From: Candidatus Bipolaricaulota bacterium
GTDB lineage: Bacteria > Bipolaricaulota > Bipolaricaulia > M55B111
DNA length: 50,012 nucleotides
Assembly: GCA_018335015.1 (NCBI GenBank)
Contig: JAGXKX010000005.1
Span: 1-50,012, forward strand
Direction: 5' to 3'
Part shown: one piece after another, positions 35,633 through 44,012 of the stretch
How positions within the stretch are numbered: position 1 is the stretch's first letter
Layout of the letters: every line of letters starts with the position of its first letter
The notes under the pieces: generated by a model
What the model saw: only the letters and a program-made list of their open reading frames with translations
Told to the model about the DNA's origin: nothing
Databases searched by the model: none
Made by a program: the position numbers and the translations under genes

Positions 35633-37087
35633 TTAATCCCGGTCTTCTTTTCTCCACCTCAAAACGGGTTCGCGGGCGGCTTTTGTCTCATCCAGCCTGC
35701 CCACCGGGGTGGTCTTCGGAGCTTCGTGGAGCAATTCGGGGTCCTCCGAGGCCTCCTCTGCGATACTAAGCATTGCTTCTGCAAATTCATCCAGTGCTTC
35801 TTTGGGCTCCGTTTCAGTTGGTTCAACCATTAACGCCTCTTTAACGATTAACGGGAAGTAGACGGTCGGCGGGTGAAAACCGTAGTCCAGGAGTCTCTTG
35901 GCTATATCCACCGTTTTAATTCCCTCTCCCACCCCGCTCCCGCTGAGCACGAACTCGTGTTTACAGAGTCCTTCGTAGGCAACTCTGTACGCGTTCTTCA
36001 GCTGCTGCTTTAGATAGTTTGCGTTAAGCACGGCGTTCCCGCTAACTTCTCTTAAACCTTCATCCCCCAGGGCTTTAATGTAACTGTAAGCTTTAACCAT
36101 TATTCCAAACGGACCGGAAAAACTATTTACCTTGCCTATAGATCGCGACTTGTCATAAGAGAATTCGTAGCCATCCTCGTTTTTCTCAACAGTCGGCACG
36201 GGCAGGTAAGGTACCAGTTTACGATTAACTCCAACCGGTCCTGCCCCCGGACCACCGCCTCCGTGCGGCGTGCTAAATGTCTTGTGTAAATTGAAGTGAG
36301 TAATATCCATACCGATATCTCCGGGCCGGACCCTGCCCAGGAAAGCGTTGAGGTTAGCCCCATCGAAATAACACAATCCCCCGGCGTCGTGAACGATCTC
36401 CGCTATTTCGGTGATATCCGTTTCAAAAATACCCAGCGTATTGGGAACGGTGAGCATAATTCCCGCCGTAGTATCTCCAGCTGCACTCCTAAGTTGTTCG
36501 AGATCCACAGTCCCTTCTTCATTTGATTCTATCTCCATCGCGTCAAAACCAGCTACCGCCGCCGAAGCCGGGTTTGTACCGTGGGAGGAATCTGGAAGCA
36601 ATATTTCCCTTCTCTGATCCAGTTCACCGTTGTCCTCGTGATACTTTCGAATCATGAGCATACCCGTGAGTTCCCCATGAGCACCAGCCGCCGGTTGAAG
36701 CGCAATACCGGCCATTCCGGAGATACTTTTCAGCATCTCTCCAAGCTCGTACATCAACTCCAGGTTGCCCTGAACCAGGTCTTCCGAGGCCAAGGGATGT
36801 TGATTCTGAAATCGGGAATACTTAGCCAGATCCTCCATAGGCTTAGGGTTGTGCTTCATGGTGCAGGAACCAAGCGGATATAAACCGTCGTCCACGCCGT
36901 AATTCTTTTTCGAGAGTTCAGTGTAGTGCCGAATAAGCTCGGGCTGGCTAACTTCTGGAAGTCCCGGCTCGTCCGACCTCAATAATCTGTCGTCGAGTTC
37001 CTCCTCCGGGGTTACTTCCGCAAAGGTCTCCTCTTTAAAAGAAGTGCCCGTCTTACCTTGCTCGCTTTTATCGAAGATCGTGGTCAT
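35633..37087 (-). CDS. gcvPB: Glycine dehydrogenase (decarboxylating) subunit 2
   Basis: 484 residues from ATG 37087. Subunit 2 of the split P protein, which decarboxylates glycine and passes the aminomethyl group to GcvH. It contains the PLP lysine in FNLHKTFSTPHGGGGPG and YPLGSCTMKHNPKP. A longer frame exists, but the chosen ATG has GAGGTGG upstream, supplied by the final codons of gcvPA, two bases away. The two subunits are therefore translationally coupled. Confidence 0.97.
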   Translation of the reverse strand: MTTIFDKSEQGKTGTSFKEETFAEVTPEEELDDRLLRSDEPGLPEVSQPELIRHYTELSKKNYGVDDGLYPLGSCTMKHNPKPMEDLAKYSRFQNQHPLASEDLVQGNLELMYELGEMLKSISGMAGIALQPAAGAHGELTGMLMIRKYHEDNGELDQRREILLPDSSHGTNPASAAVAGFDAMEIESNEEGTVDLEQLRSAAGDTTAGIMLTVPNTLGIFETDITEIAEIVHDAGGLCYFDGANLNAFLGRVRPGDIGMDITHFNLHKTFSTPHGGGGPGAGPVGVNRKLVPYLPVPTVEKNEDGYEFSYDKSRSIGKVNSFSGPFGIMVKAYSYIKALGDEGLREVSGNAVLNANYLKQQLKNAYRVAYEGLCKHEFVLSGSGVGEGIKTVDIAKRLLDYGFHPPTVYFPLIVKEALMVEPTETEPKEALDEFAEAMLSIAEEASEDPELLHEAPKTTPVGRLDETKAAREPVLRWRKEDRD

Positions 37088-37089
37088 CT

Positions 37090-38433
37090 CTATTCCACCT
37101 CGCCCCTCATCAAATCGACGAAATGATCCAATTCGTCCTTCTTCACCTTTTCCGTAACTGCAACGAGCAGGAGGTCTTCCCACCCCGCCTCTTTCAAGGT
37201 GTCGGGATGAAGAAGATCTACCCCGTTCTGCTTCATCTTCTCCCAGATATCACAGGGGTCACCGGGTACCTTGATCGCAAACTCATTAAAAAACGGCTGG
37301 TTCCAGGCCAGTTCAATCCCGGGCAGATCCGTGAGTTCATCCGCGAGGTAATGTGCTTTGTCCCAGTTAATCTTTGCAAGAGATTTGAGCCCGGAGGGAC
37401 CCAGAGAGGCAAGGTATACGGTAGCCGCTAAGGCATTTAATGCCTGATTCGTACAGATGTTGGACGTAGCTCTTTCCCTCTTTATGTGCTGCTCACGCGT
37501 CTGCAGAGCCATGACGTAACCTCCATTACCCTCTCGATCAACCGTCTTACCGGAAACCCTCCCCGGCAGGTAACGTAAGTAATCCTTCCTGGTAGCAAAA
37601 AGACCCAGTAATGGTCCCCCGAAATTCATTGGATTGCCCAGGGGTTGCCCTTCTCCTACCACTATGTCAGCCCCAAAGTTCCCCGGTGGCTCAAGTAAAC
37701 CGAGAGATATTGGGTTGGAACTCACGATAAGGAACGAATCTTTCAGCTCCTCCTTAAGCCCACTAAGGTCTTCGACAATTCCCATATAATTGGGGGACTG
37801 GACAACCAGCCCAGCAATAGAATCTTCGCTGGCCAGTATTTCCTCTAAATTAATCCTGTCGATCCGACCGTCCCTGGTGCCAAGCTCGATAACCTGATTT
37901 TCTTCCAGAGGCAGGTAAGTTTCGATTACGTCTCTATAGCGAGGATTCAGAGTCTCGCTTACGATAACTTTGTCTTTGCCCAGATACTCCTGAGCCATCA
38001 ATACGGCCTCGGCTGCCGCCGAACCCCCGTCGTACATGGAGGAATTTGCAATATCCATGCCAGTTAATTCAGATATTTCCGTCTGGAACTCGAACATCCA
38101 GGTTAGAGTGCCCTGGCTAATTTCTGCCTGATAGGGGGTATAAGCGGAATAGAATTCAGATCTCCCGGTGACGTGGGAAACTATGGAAGGAATGAAATGA
38201 TCGTAAAGCCCGGCGCCAAGTAGGCTCAATCGGTCGCCAGGCTTTTCGTTACGATCAGCTATCGCTTTGACGGATTCCTTTAATTCAAGCTCCGTCTCTC
38301 CTTGACCGTCTACTAAATCTTGCTCTACCTTCAGGTCATCCGGGATATCGGAAAACAATTCCCTAAGGGAATTGACGCCGATATCCTCGAGCATCTCCCT
38401 CCTGTCGCTGTCCGTATTGGGGATAAAATCCAT
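37090..38433 (-). CDS. gcvPA: Glycine dehydrogenase (decarboxylating) subunit 1
   Basis: 447 residues, standard for subunit 1. It begins FIPNTDSDRREMLEDIG and contains YTPYQAEISQGTLTWMFEFQ and the NSSMYDGGSAAAEA region typical of the fold. It begins 14 bases after the corrinoid protein gene. No T-protein gene accompanies the P subunits; their neighbours are instead corrinoid and folate methyltransferases. Confidence 0.97.
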   Translation of the reverse strand: MDFIPNTDSDRREMLEDIGVNSLRELFSDIPDDLKVEQDLVDGQGETELELKESVKAIADRNEKPGDRLSLLGAGLYDHFIPSIVSHVTGRSEFYSAYTPYQAEISQGTLTWMFEFQTEISELTGMDIANSSMYDGGSAAAEAVLMAQEYLGKDKVIVSETLNPRYRDVIETYLPLEENQVIELGTRDGRIDRINLEEILASEDSIAGLVVQSPNYMGIVEDLSGLKEELKDSFLIVSSNPISLGLLEPPGNFGADIVVGEGQPLGNPMNFGGPLLGLFATRKDYLRYLPGRVSGKTVDREGNGGYVMALQTREQHIKRERATSNICTNQALNALAATVYLASLGPSGLKSLAKINWDKAHYLADELTDLPGIELAWNQPFFNEFAIKVPGDPCDIWEKMKQNGVDLLHPDTLKEAGWEDLLLVAVTEKVKKDELDHFVDLMRGEVE

Positions 38434-38447
38434 GAGGGATCCTGAAG

Positions 38448-39083
38448 TTAACTAGTTAACTTCTTAACAAGCCTGGATGCTGCCGCCGCGTCTGCCGCGT
38501 AACCGTCAGCGCCAATTTCATCCACGAAGTCCTGAGAAACGGGCGCGCCGCCAATGGCTACTTTCACCTGATCCCTGATGCCTTCTTCCTCCAGCGCTTC
38601 AATAACTTCGGGCATGTGAGTCATGGTGGTCGTCAGCAGGGCAGACATTCCAAGCACGTTTGCGTCGTTTTCCTTGACCGCCTCGACAAACTCCTCCGCG
38701 GGCGTTTCTGGACCAAGGTTGATGACCTCAAACCCGGCACCTTCAAGCATCATGCTAACCAGATTCTGGCCGATGTCGTGCAGATCACCTTCGACAGTCC
38801 CCATGACTACGATACCAGCTGGCTCGACACCGGATTCAGCCAGGAGTGGACGCAACAATTGCATGGCTCCTTTCATCGCCTCGGCAGAAAGCAACATCTC
38901 CGGAACGTACCTATCGCCACTTTCGTATTCCTCTCCGACCTCGTCCATTGCTGGAACCAGGCCTTCGTTCAGGATTTTTTCCGGCTCCAGGCCTTCATCT
39001 ATTGCCTTTTCAGTCAACTCCACCGTCTTGTCTTCGTCCATGTCGAACACAGCTTGACCCAATTCTTCAAGTAAGTCGCTCAT
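38448..39083 (-). CDS. mtgC: Methyltransferase corrinoid protein (MtgC/MttC type)
   Basis: 211 residues with the two-domain build of MT1-type corrinoid carriers: a four-helix cap (about 1-85) and a Rossmann cobalamin domain (about 86-211). The base-off ligand motif is GDLHDIG with His102; MSALLTTTM and AIGGAPVS complete the cobalamin pocket. It would accept a methyl group from an MttB-family enzyme and hand it to MtgA. First gene of the C1 operon, with its own promoter and a strong SD (GAGGAGG, 11 bases upstream). A three-codon ATG-TTA-GAA-TGA frame overlaps its ATG and may couple translation. Confidence 0.93.
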   Translation of the reverse strand: MSDLLEELGQAVFDMDEDKTVELTEKAIDEGLEPEKILNEGLVPAMDEVGEEYESGDRYVPEMLLSAEAMKGAMQLLRPLLAESGVEPAGIVVMGTVEGDLHDIGQNLVSMMLEGAGFEVINLGPETPAEEFVEAVKENDANVLGMSALLTTTMTHMPEVIEALEEEGIRDQVKVAIGGAPVSQDFVDEIGADGYAADAAAASRLVKKLTS

Positions 39084-39127
39084 TCTAACATAAACCTCCT
39101 CAAGTCTTTTTTACCCTTTGTGAGATC

Positions 39128-39155
39128 ATTATATCCCTTGAAACTGCAGTTACAA
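39128..39155 (-). promoter_or_regulatory. Promoter of the corrinoid/glycine/folate operon
   Basis: Minus-strand TTGTAA (39155-39150), 16-base spacer, perfect TATAAT (39133-39128). Predicted start near 39121, giving a leader of about 38 bases. Confidence 0.75.
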
Positions 39156-39163
39156 GCAAAAAG

Positions 39164-39182
39164 GTGGGATAAATTATCCCAC
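39164..39182. promoter_or_regulatory. Perfect 19-bp palindrome, candidate operator
   Basis: GTGGGATAAATTATCCCAC: nine-base half-sites around one central base, located nine bases upstream of the -35 of the C1-operon promoter. The position suits an activator or repressor site. Confidence 0.55.
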
Positions 39183-39267
39183 AAAAACAACATTTATCTT
39201 TGGCGCTACGGGAATAGTAATACCAGGTCTATAGTTGAAAATACTTCTCAGGTTGAAGGAGGGTAGC

Positions 39268-39381
39268 TTGATTACTTTTTTAATCGCCGTGGTGGAAAAA
39301 GAAATGATCTTAACAGGAAAGTTTTCCAGGCTTATCCCAGATCAGGACAGAAAAGAGGAAGTTAAACAACTAAGAACCTAA
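39268..39381 (+). CDS. Possible 37-residue small protein
   Basis: TTG 39268 has a very good SD (GGAGGG, AAGGAGGGT) at proper spacing. The peptide begins MITFLIAVVEKEMIL and ends in a charged helix-like stretch (DQDRKEEVKQLRT). It occupies the otherwise empty 370-base gap between the C1 operon and the second binding-protein gene, on the opposite strand to both. No promoter with a good -10 was found and no family recognised, so it may be fortuitous. Confidence 0.3.
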   Translation: MITFLIAVVEKEMILTGKFSRLIPDQDRKEEVKQLRT

Positions 39382-39453
39382 CTAATCTCCCCCTCTTTTA
39401 GAAAGACTAAAAAGTGCCCCCGCTAGTCATCTCTCTAACGTGGCTGGCAAATC

Positions 39454-40350
39454 TCAAAGGGCCTCAATACCTTCAAGCCAATAATTTACCAATTCGGGGT
39501 GGGCACTAACAAACTTAGTCGCCGCATTCCGTTTCCTCTTATCGAATAAGCGGGTCAATTCATTCACCAGGTCTATAGAGAGATGAAAACGGCTTAAGAA
39601 CCGGGTGACCCTATTCGGGTACTTCTCCATCAGATCCTTTCGGGCAAGGAGATTTACAACCTTTTCATCGGTCAGTTCGCTAATAAATCTTGTATTGTAA
39701 AGGCTAAAAGGGACACTTGGACGATTTAGCGTGATTAATAACCACTCTTTGCTCCGAATAGCACGGTTAAGCTCGGAGATTGCGACCATTTCATTTATCT
39801 TCACCAGTTGGTAACTACTTAGTCCTTTTACTGTGTCCATAATTCTACGCGAATTCTCCAGGAGTGAACTCTCCGACTCTATACCAATTATTTCTTTATT
39901 CAAGTTGTTCATGACCTCCGGCTTAGCAAGGTCCTCTGGCGAGTTCAATTTAGTTTTCGGCACGTAATCTGGTACGGCCCAGCCCCCCACTACGTCCTCG
40001 TACACCGGCCCCAGGTTGCATACTTTGCCGGCAAAGTTGTTCCACGTTCTACTTCCCGGTCGAGGAAGTTTCATACCTAGAAATAGGTCAGCCTCACCGT
40101 CCGAAGTCTTTTTCAAACCGACCTGAGCGTATTGTATTTTTTTATTCACATTCCAACCCAATTCTTCTTCTAAAAGGTATGTAATCAACTCAGCTACGGG
40201 CATATATTCCGTTTCCGGAACTACGTAAAAATCTATTGCATCTTCCTTCGCTGTTGCCGTCGGGGGGGATAAAAAAATCGCCACCGTGACGAGGGCCAAA
40301 AAAACGAAGAGGGAAAGAGGTTTCTTGATTAAATCAAGTTGCGAACTCAT
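39454..40350 (-). CDS. OpuAC/ProX-like binding protein paralogue with altered ligand pocket
   Basis: 298 residues. Signal peptide (about 1-35). The fold follows the neighbouring betaine-binding protein throughout (GPVYEDVVGGWAVPDYVP; RFLSRFHLSIDLVNEL), but three of the four Trp positions expected for the quaternary-ammonium pocket are changed: the early Trp is Pro (VVPETEY), the second is Lys (GMKLPRPG) and the late one is Asn (LITLNRPS). It is also less acidic and more basic than its neighbours. It may bind another ligand, sense it, or be decaying. It has its own strong SD (AGGAGG) and is separated from proX by a terminator. Confidence 0.82.
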   Translation of the reverse strand: MSSQLDLIKKPLSLFVFLALVTVAIFLSPPTATAKEDAIDFYVVPETEYMPVAELITYLLEEELGWNVNKKIQYAQVGLKKTSDGEADLFLGMKLPRPGSRTWNNFAGKVCNLGPVYEDVVGGWAVPDYVPKTKLNSPEDLAKPEVMNNLNKEIIGIESESSLLENSRRIMDTVKGLSSYQLVKINEMVAISELNRAIRSKEWLLITLNRPSVPFSLYNTRFISELTDEKVVNLLARKDLMEKYPNRVTRFLSRFHLSIDLVNELTRLFDKRKRNAATKFVSAHPELVNYWLEGIEAL

Positions 40351-40422
40351 ATATTATTCCTCCTTTTGTGAGGGCCGCGAATTTGGTCCATTACAATCAT
40401 TCGAGTGGTCCTATTAATAAGG

Positions 40423-40450
40423 AAAGGGTGGGGAGTCGTCCCCACCCTTT
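40423..40450 (-). terminator. Terminator between the two binding-protein genes
   Basis: Perfect 11-pair stem AAAGGGTGGGG / CCCCACCCTTT with a six-base loop, 43 bases beyond the proX stop. It should reduce read-through into the paralogue. Confidence 0.75.
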
Positions 40451-40492
40451 AAAAGAACTAATGTTAACCTAAATTTAAGGATGTCCTAACAG

Positions 40493-41383
40493 TTATCCCA
40501 GAGCGTCTACTCCGTTGACAAAGAAGTCGATGATTTCAGGGTGTTCCTCTGCAAACTGTGCTCCTGCCCCTTCTCCCATATCGGAGTACATTGCCGACAG
40601 TTCGTTGACCATGCCAATCGGGAGGTAGAAGCGACTAATAAACTCACTCAGCTTGTTCGGGAACACCTCCATGAAGTCCTGCCGGCCGATCATGTGGACC
40701 CTTTCTTCAGAACCTAACAGACCTTTCGGTTCCTCCAGATTCCTGAGATCGAATCGACCGTAAGCGGAATGGGGTTCCCACAGAGTCACAACTATCCACT
40801 CTTCATTCTGTGTCGCATCCTTTAGTGCAGCTTGCATAGCCGCTCCACTTCCTTCTAGTAGATCGTAGTCCGAGAGGGCGTCGTATTCCTCAAGCATCTT
40901 CTCCGACTGCTGCATAATTCCGGCACCCGGATCAATGCCCGTAATTTCCGCGCCCAGCTTTTCCTTCACCGATTCCTTAGCGAGGTCTTCTACTGAAGCC
41001 AGTTCGTCCTCCGGTACGTAAGTAGGTACTGCCCAGGTCAATTTCGCGTCTTCGTACATGGGCCCGAAGTCAATTACCTCAGCACCATATTTCTCCGTGT
41101 AAGCCTGGTGAGTTATGGGCTGCCAGGATTCGATAAGCAGGTCAAGTTCCTGGTCGGATGCTGCCGCATAAGCCACACCGATTGACGGGTTCGTAACCTC
41201 CACGTTCATTCCGAGCTCGGTCCTTACTACGTACTGAATCAGATCCGCAATTCCGAGAGCTTCTTCCCAGGCAACGGCCCCGATGTTAAGGGTTTTGTCC
41301 TGAGCCCTAGCGGGTGTCGAAAGAAAACCAATAGTCAGGGCAAGAGAAAAAACGACTACGAGTGCAAAACGTGCTTTTTTCAA
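40493..41383 (-). CDS. proX: Glycine betaine ABC transporter substrate-binding protein
   Basis: 296 residues from TTG 41383; the GTG nine bases upstream lies inside the SD AGGAGGTGG and is rejected. A signal peptide (about 1-27, ending ARAQ) exports it; there is no lipobox Cys. The OpuAC fold has Trp39, Trp87, Trp117 and Trp202 at positions expected to box a quaternary ammonium group (VAWEEA, ESWQPIT, LTWAVP, TLWEPHSAY). It follows the permease by 138 bases and belongs to the ProVWX-like system. Glycine betaine is the likeliest ligand given the methyltransferases upstream, though carnitine or proline betaine cannot be excluded. Confidence 0.92.
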   Translation of the reverse strand: MKKARFALVVVFSLALTIGFLSTPARAQDKTLNIGAVAWEEALGIADLIQYVVRTELGMNVEVTNPSIGVAYAAASDQELDLLIESWQPITHQAYTEKYGAEVIDFGPMYEDAKLTWAVPTYVPEDELASVEDLAKESVKEKLGAEITGIDPGAGIMQQSEKMLEEYDALSDYDLLEGSGAAMQAALKDATQNEEWIVVTLWEPHSAYGRFDLRNLEEPKGLLGSEERVHMIGRQDFMEVFPNKLSEFISRFYLPIGMVNELSAMYSDMGEGAGAQFAEEHPEIIDFFVNGVDALG

Positions 41384-41521
41384 TGAACCCACCTCCTGAT
41401 AAAAGTGGAAGGAAGTTTAAATTTTTCGACTCTAACAAACTCTTTCTGTAGTTACCATAAAGGCACCGAAATATCTACTCGCCAATATCACCCCCGTCGG
41501 TTAATAATTGAACTTTTTCGA

Positions 41522-42607
41522 TCATTCTTCTCTAGCGCCAATATTTGAAGTCGCTCTATCAAGGATCATCGCAGTAAATACTACTGACAGGCCAGCAACG
41601 AAGCCCTGACCGACACGCATGCGCTGAATCCCCCGAACAACTTCTCCACCCAGGCCTCCGGCTCCAATCAACGCGGCGACTACTGCCATGGAAAGTGCAA
41701 GCATTATACTCTGGTTCACTCCGGCCATTATTGAAGGCCTGGCCACCGGGATCTGGACTTTGAGTAACAACTGCAAGTAATTACAGCCAAATGCTTCCCC
41801 GGCCTCGACGAGTTCCTGAGGCACCTCTCGGATTCCTAGGTTGGTCAGTCTAACCGATGGTGGGTAAGCAAATATTACGGTAGCAACTGCTCCCGGAGCG
41901 GCTCCCAAACCGAAGAATAGTACCGCGGGTATCAGGTAAACAAATACGGGCATAGTCTGCATCAAATCCAGTACAGGCCGAATCATGTTATCTACCGTGT
42001 CCGAAATAGCCGCCAGTATTCCCGAAGGAATACCGAGACTTATCGCGATAAACGCCGACGTTAATGTAAGCGAGAACGTTTCCGTAGTCTCCACGTATAA
42101 ACCGAAGTTAGCGGCCAACCATAATGTAATGAACCCGAGGAGACCGGTAGTAATTTGTCCGGACAGATACCAAAGCAGGAAGAAAAGGATCAATGACCAA
42201 AGAGGAAACCTTATATCAAGCCCGGCAACGGTAACCACGAAGATAGGGATCCATTGAATAGCCGCCAAAATTGCCTCGTTTATCGTATTTAGAACAAGTT
42301 GAATGAAATCGAATAACGGGGAAATGTTTAGGTTCAACCAATCCACTACGGCAACCGTCCACTCGTCAAGCGGGATGGGTGCAGGCTTTGCCGGTAACTC
42401 AATTAAGGGTGTTCCTACCCTGGCGGAGACCGTAAGCGGATACAAAAATACCCAACCTAACGTACCTAATACCAGGCCAAAAACCTTCTCTATGGAACTA
42501 TTAAACTTACTCATTGCGCCTCCATATTCCATACTTTTATTCAAAAAACCCTTTAAACTTTTTCCTGGCATTTTAACTATCCTCTTCATCTCGTCCCCTA
42601 AATTCAT
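41522..42607 (-). CDS. proW: Glycine betaine ABC transporter permease
   Basis: 361 residues. After an N-terminal extension with two or three hydrophobic segments come the core membrane helices with the ATPase-contacting EAA loop EAGEAFGCNYLQLLLKVQIP. The sequence ISLGIPSGILAA and ALSMAVVAALIGAGGLG are typical of ProW/OpuAB. Its ATG overlaps the ATPase stop as ATGA, so they are coupled; an alternative ATG at 42589 has GGGGACGAG before it. Confidence 0.94.
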   Translation of the reverse strand: MNLGDEMKRIVKMPGKSLKGFLNKSMEYGGAMSKFNSSIEKVFGLVLGTLGWVFLYPLTVSARVGTPLIELPAKPAPIPLDEWTVAVVDWLNLNISPLFDFIQLVLNTINEAILAAIQWIPIFVVTVAGLDIRFPLWSLILFFLLWYLSGQITTGLLGFITLWLAANFGLYVETTETFSLTLTSAFIAISLGIPSGILAAISDTVDNMIRPVLDLMQTMPVFVYLIPAVLFFGLGAAPGAVATVIFAYPPSVRLTNLGIREVPQELVEAGEAFGCNYLQLLLKVQIPVARPSIMAGVNQSIMLALSMAVVAALIGAGGLGGEVVRGIQRMRVGQGFVAGLSVVFTAMILDRATSNIGAREE

Positions 42608-43782
42608 GACGAAGAACCCTGCCTACCCTTTTCGAGAAGACCCTGAAGGATATTTTTCTCCCCCACGAACCCAATGAACTCATTATTTTTTAGAACGACA
42701 ACCGGGTGTGAAGTATAGGCTAACCTGGCTTTCATTATTTCACTAATTGGTGTTTCCGGAGAAGAAAACAGGAGAGCATCCTCTTCTATCCGCTCGTACT
42801 CGTCAATTGGTCTCAAGGAGACCGGCGCGCCTGATATATACCCTTTTACGACCTCTCCCTCGTCGTTGACTTCAACCTCCGTAAGCTGGTCCAGCTTTAC
42901 CCTGTTCTCTTCATCGACCCGGAAATCCTTTTCCGCAACTGTTTCGGCCCGTAGAACGTCCGAAGGGTCAGCGTTTTCTACGAAATCAGCTACGTATTCA
43001 GTCTTTGGATTAACGATGATCTCCTCCGGCACGCCTTTCTGGACCATTTTCCCGCCGTCCATTATCGTGATCCTATCTCCGACTTTAAGTGCCTCGTCAA
43101 GGTCATGGGTTACAAAAAGGATGGTCCGCTGCATGTTCTCCATCAAATCGAGCAATTCGTCCTGCATTTCCACCTTGATTAACGGGTCAAGTGCCGAAAA
43201 AGGCTCGTCCATTAATAGAACCTCGGCCCCAGTGGCCAGTCCCCGGGCTAGACCAACTCTCTGCTGCATCCCCCCTGAGAGTTGAGAAGGGTAGGAATCG
43301 CCAAACCCTTCAAGCCCGACGACCTCAATGAGTTCTTGTGATTTCCTTTCTCTTTCTTCCTTGCTTATGCCCTGAATTTCGAGCCCAAACCCCACATTGT
43401 CCAGAACCGTCCTGTGAGGGAATAGTGCAAAATTCTGAAAGACCATGCTGACCTGAGTTTCCCTGATCTCTCTCAATTCCTCTTTCTCAGCGGAAGTGAT
43501 GTCGTAATCTTTTCCATCGGAATGTAACGTTATACGGCCCTTCGTTGGCTCTACTAACCTATTTACGCACCTTAACAGGGTGGACTTGCCCGAACCGGAA
43601 AGCCCCATTATGACAAACAACTCGTTGTTCTTTATTTTGAATGTTATGTCCTGGACACCAATAACATGGCCAGTTTCTTCTCGGACTTCGGTTTTACTAG
43701 CACCTTTATCAATCAACTCAAGCGCCTCTTCCGGTTCGTCACCGAAAATTTTGTAGACACCCTCTAACTCAATTGAAGGCAT
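42604..43782 (-). CDS. proV: Glycine betaine ABC transporter ATPase with C-terminal CBS-like region
   Basis: 392 residues from ATG 43782 (GGGAGGAA upstream). Walker A MGLSGSGKST, signature LSGGMQQRVGLARGLA, Walker B VLLMDEPFSALDP. The N-terminal YKIFGDEPEEALELI insert is typical of ProV/OpuAA, and the C-terminal 120 residues hold a degenerate CBS region (SHPVVVLKNNEFIGFVGEKNI), which in related transporters senses ionic strength or c-di-AMP. First gene of the transporter operon. Confidence 0.95.
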   Translation of the reverse strand: MPSIELEGVYKIFGDEPEEALELIDKGASKTEVREETGHVIGVQDITFKIKNNELFVIMGLSGSGKSTLLRCVNRLVEPTKGRITLHSDGKDYDITSAEKEELREIRETQVSMVFQNFALFPHRTVLDNVGFGLEIQGISKEERERKSQELIEVVGLEGFGDSYPSQLSGGMQQRVGLARGLATGAEVLLMDEPFSALDPLIKVEMQDELLDLMENMQRTILFVTHDLDEALKVGDRITIMDGGKMVQKGVPEEIIVNPKTEYVADFVENADPSDVLRAETVAEKDFRVDEENRVKLDQLTEVEVNDEGEVVKGYISGAPVSLRPIDEYERIEEDALLFSSPETPISEIMKARLAYTSHPVVVLKNNEFIGFVGEKNILQGLLEKGRQGSSS

Positions 43783-43824
43783 TTTTTCCTCCCGCAAGAG
43801 TTAATCTTTACGTCTGTTTGTTTA

Positions 43825-43852
43825 ATTATAAATAGTACCGGAAAAAAACCAA
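43825..43852 (-). promoter_or_regulatory. Promoter of proVWX
   Basis: Minus-strand TTGGTT (43852-43847), 16-base spacer, perfect TATAAT (43830-43825), 43 bases upstream of the proV ATG. Confidence 0.65.
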
Positions 43853-43925
43853 ATTTCGCCAAAAATAACCGATTTAACTTTACATTGAAAAATGTAGTTT
43901 AAAATTGCTTATTAAACTTTCCTCA

Positions 43926-43939
43926 AGCTAACTATAGCT
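43926..43939. promoter_or_regulatory. AGCTA-N4-TAGCT inverted repeat
   Basis: Located about 75 bases upstream of the proV promoter. It resembles the palindrome in the gntR promoter (47826-47840), which makes both candidate sites of the GntR regulator. Confidence 0.35.
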
Positions 43940-43974
43940 GACCTACCAGTTAATACTTGAAGTTATTGTAAAGA

Positions 43975-44002
43975 GCGAGGGGAATCAGTGGATTCCCCTC
44001 GC
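43975..44002 (-). terminator. Terminator after the MttB pair
   Basis: Perfect 12-pair stem GCGAGGGGAATC / GATTCCCCTCGC with a four-base loop, 11 bases past the stop of the first MttB gene. The minus-strand tail TCTTTAC is modestly U-rich. Confidence 0.75.
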
Positions 44003-44012
44003 AGTTAAGTCT

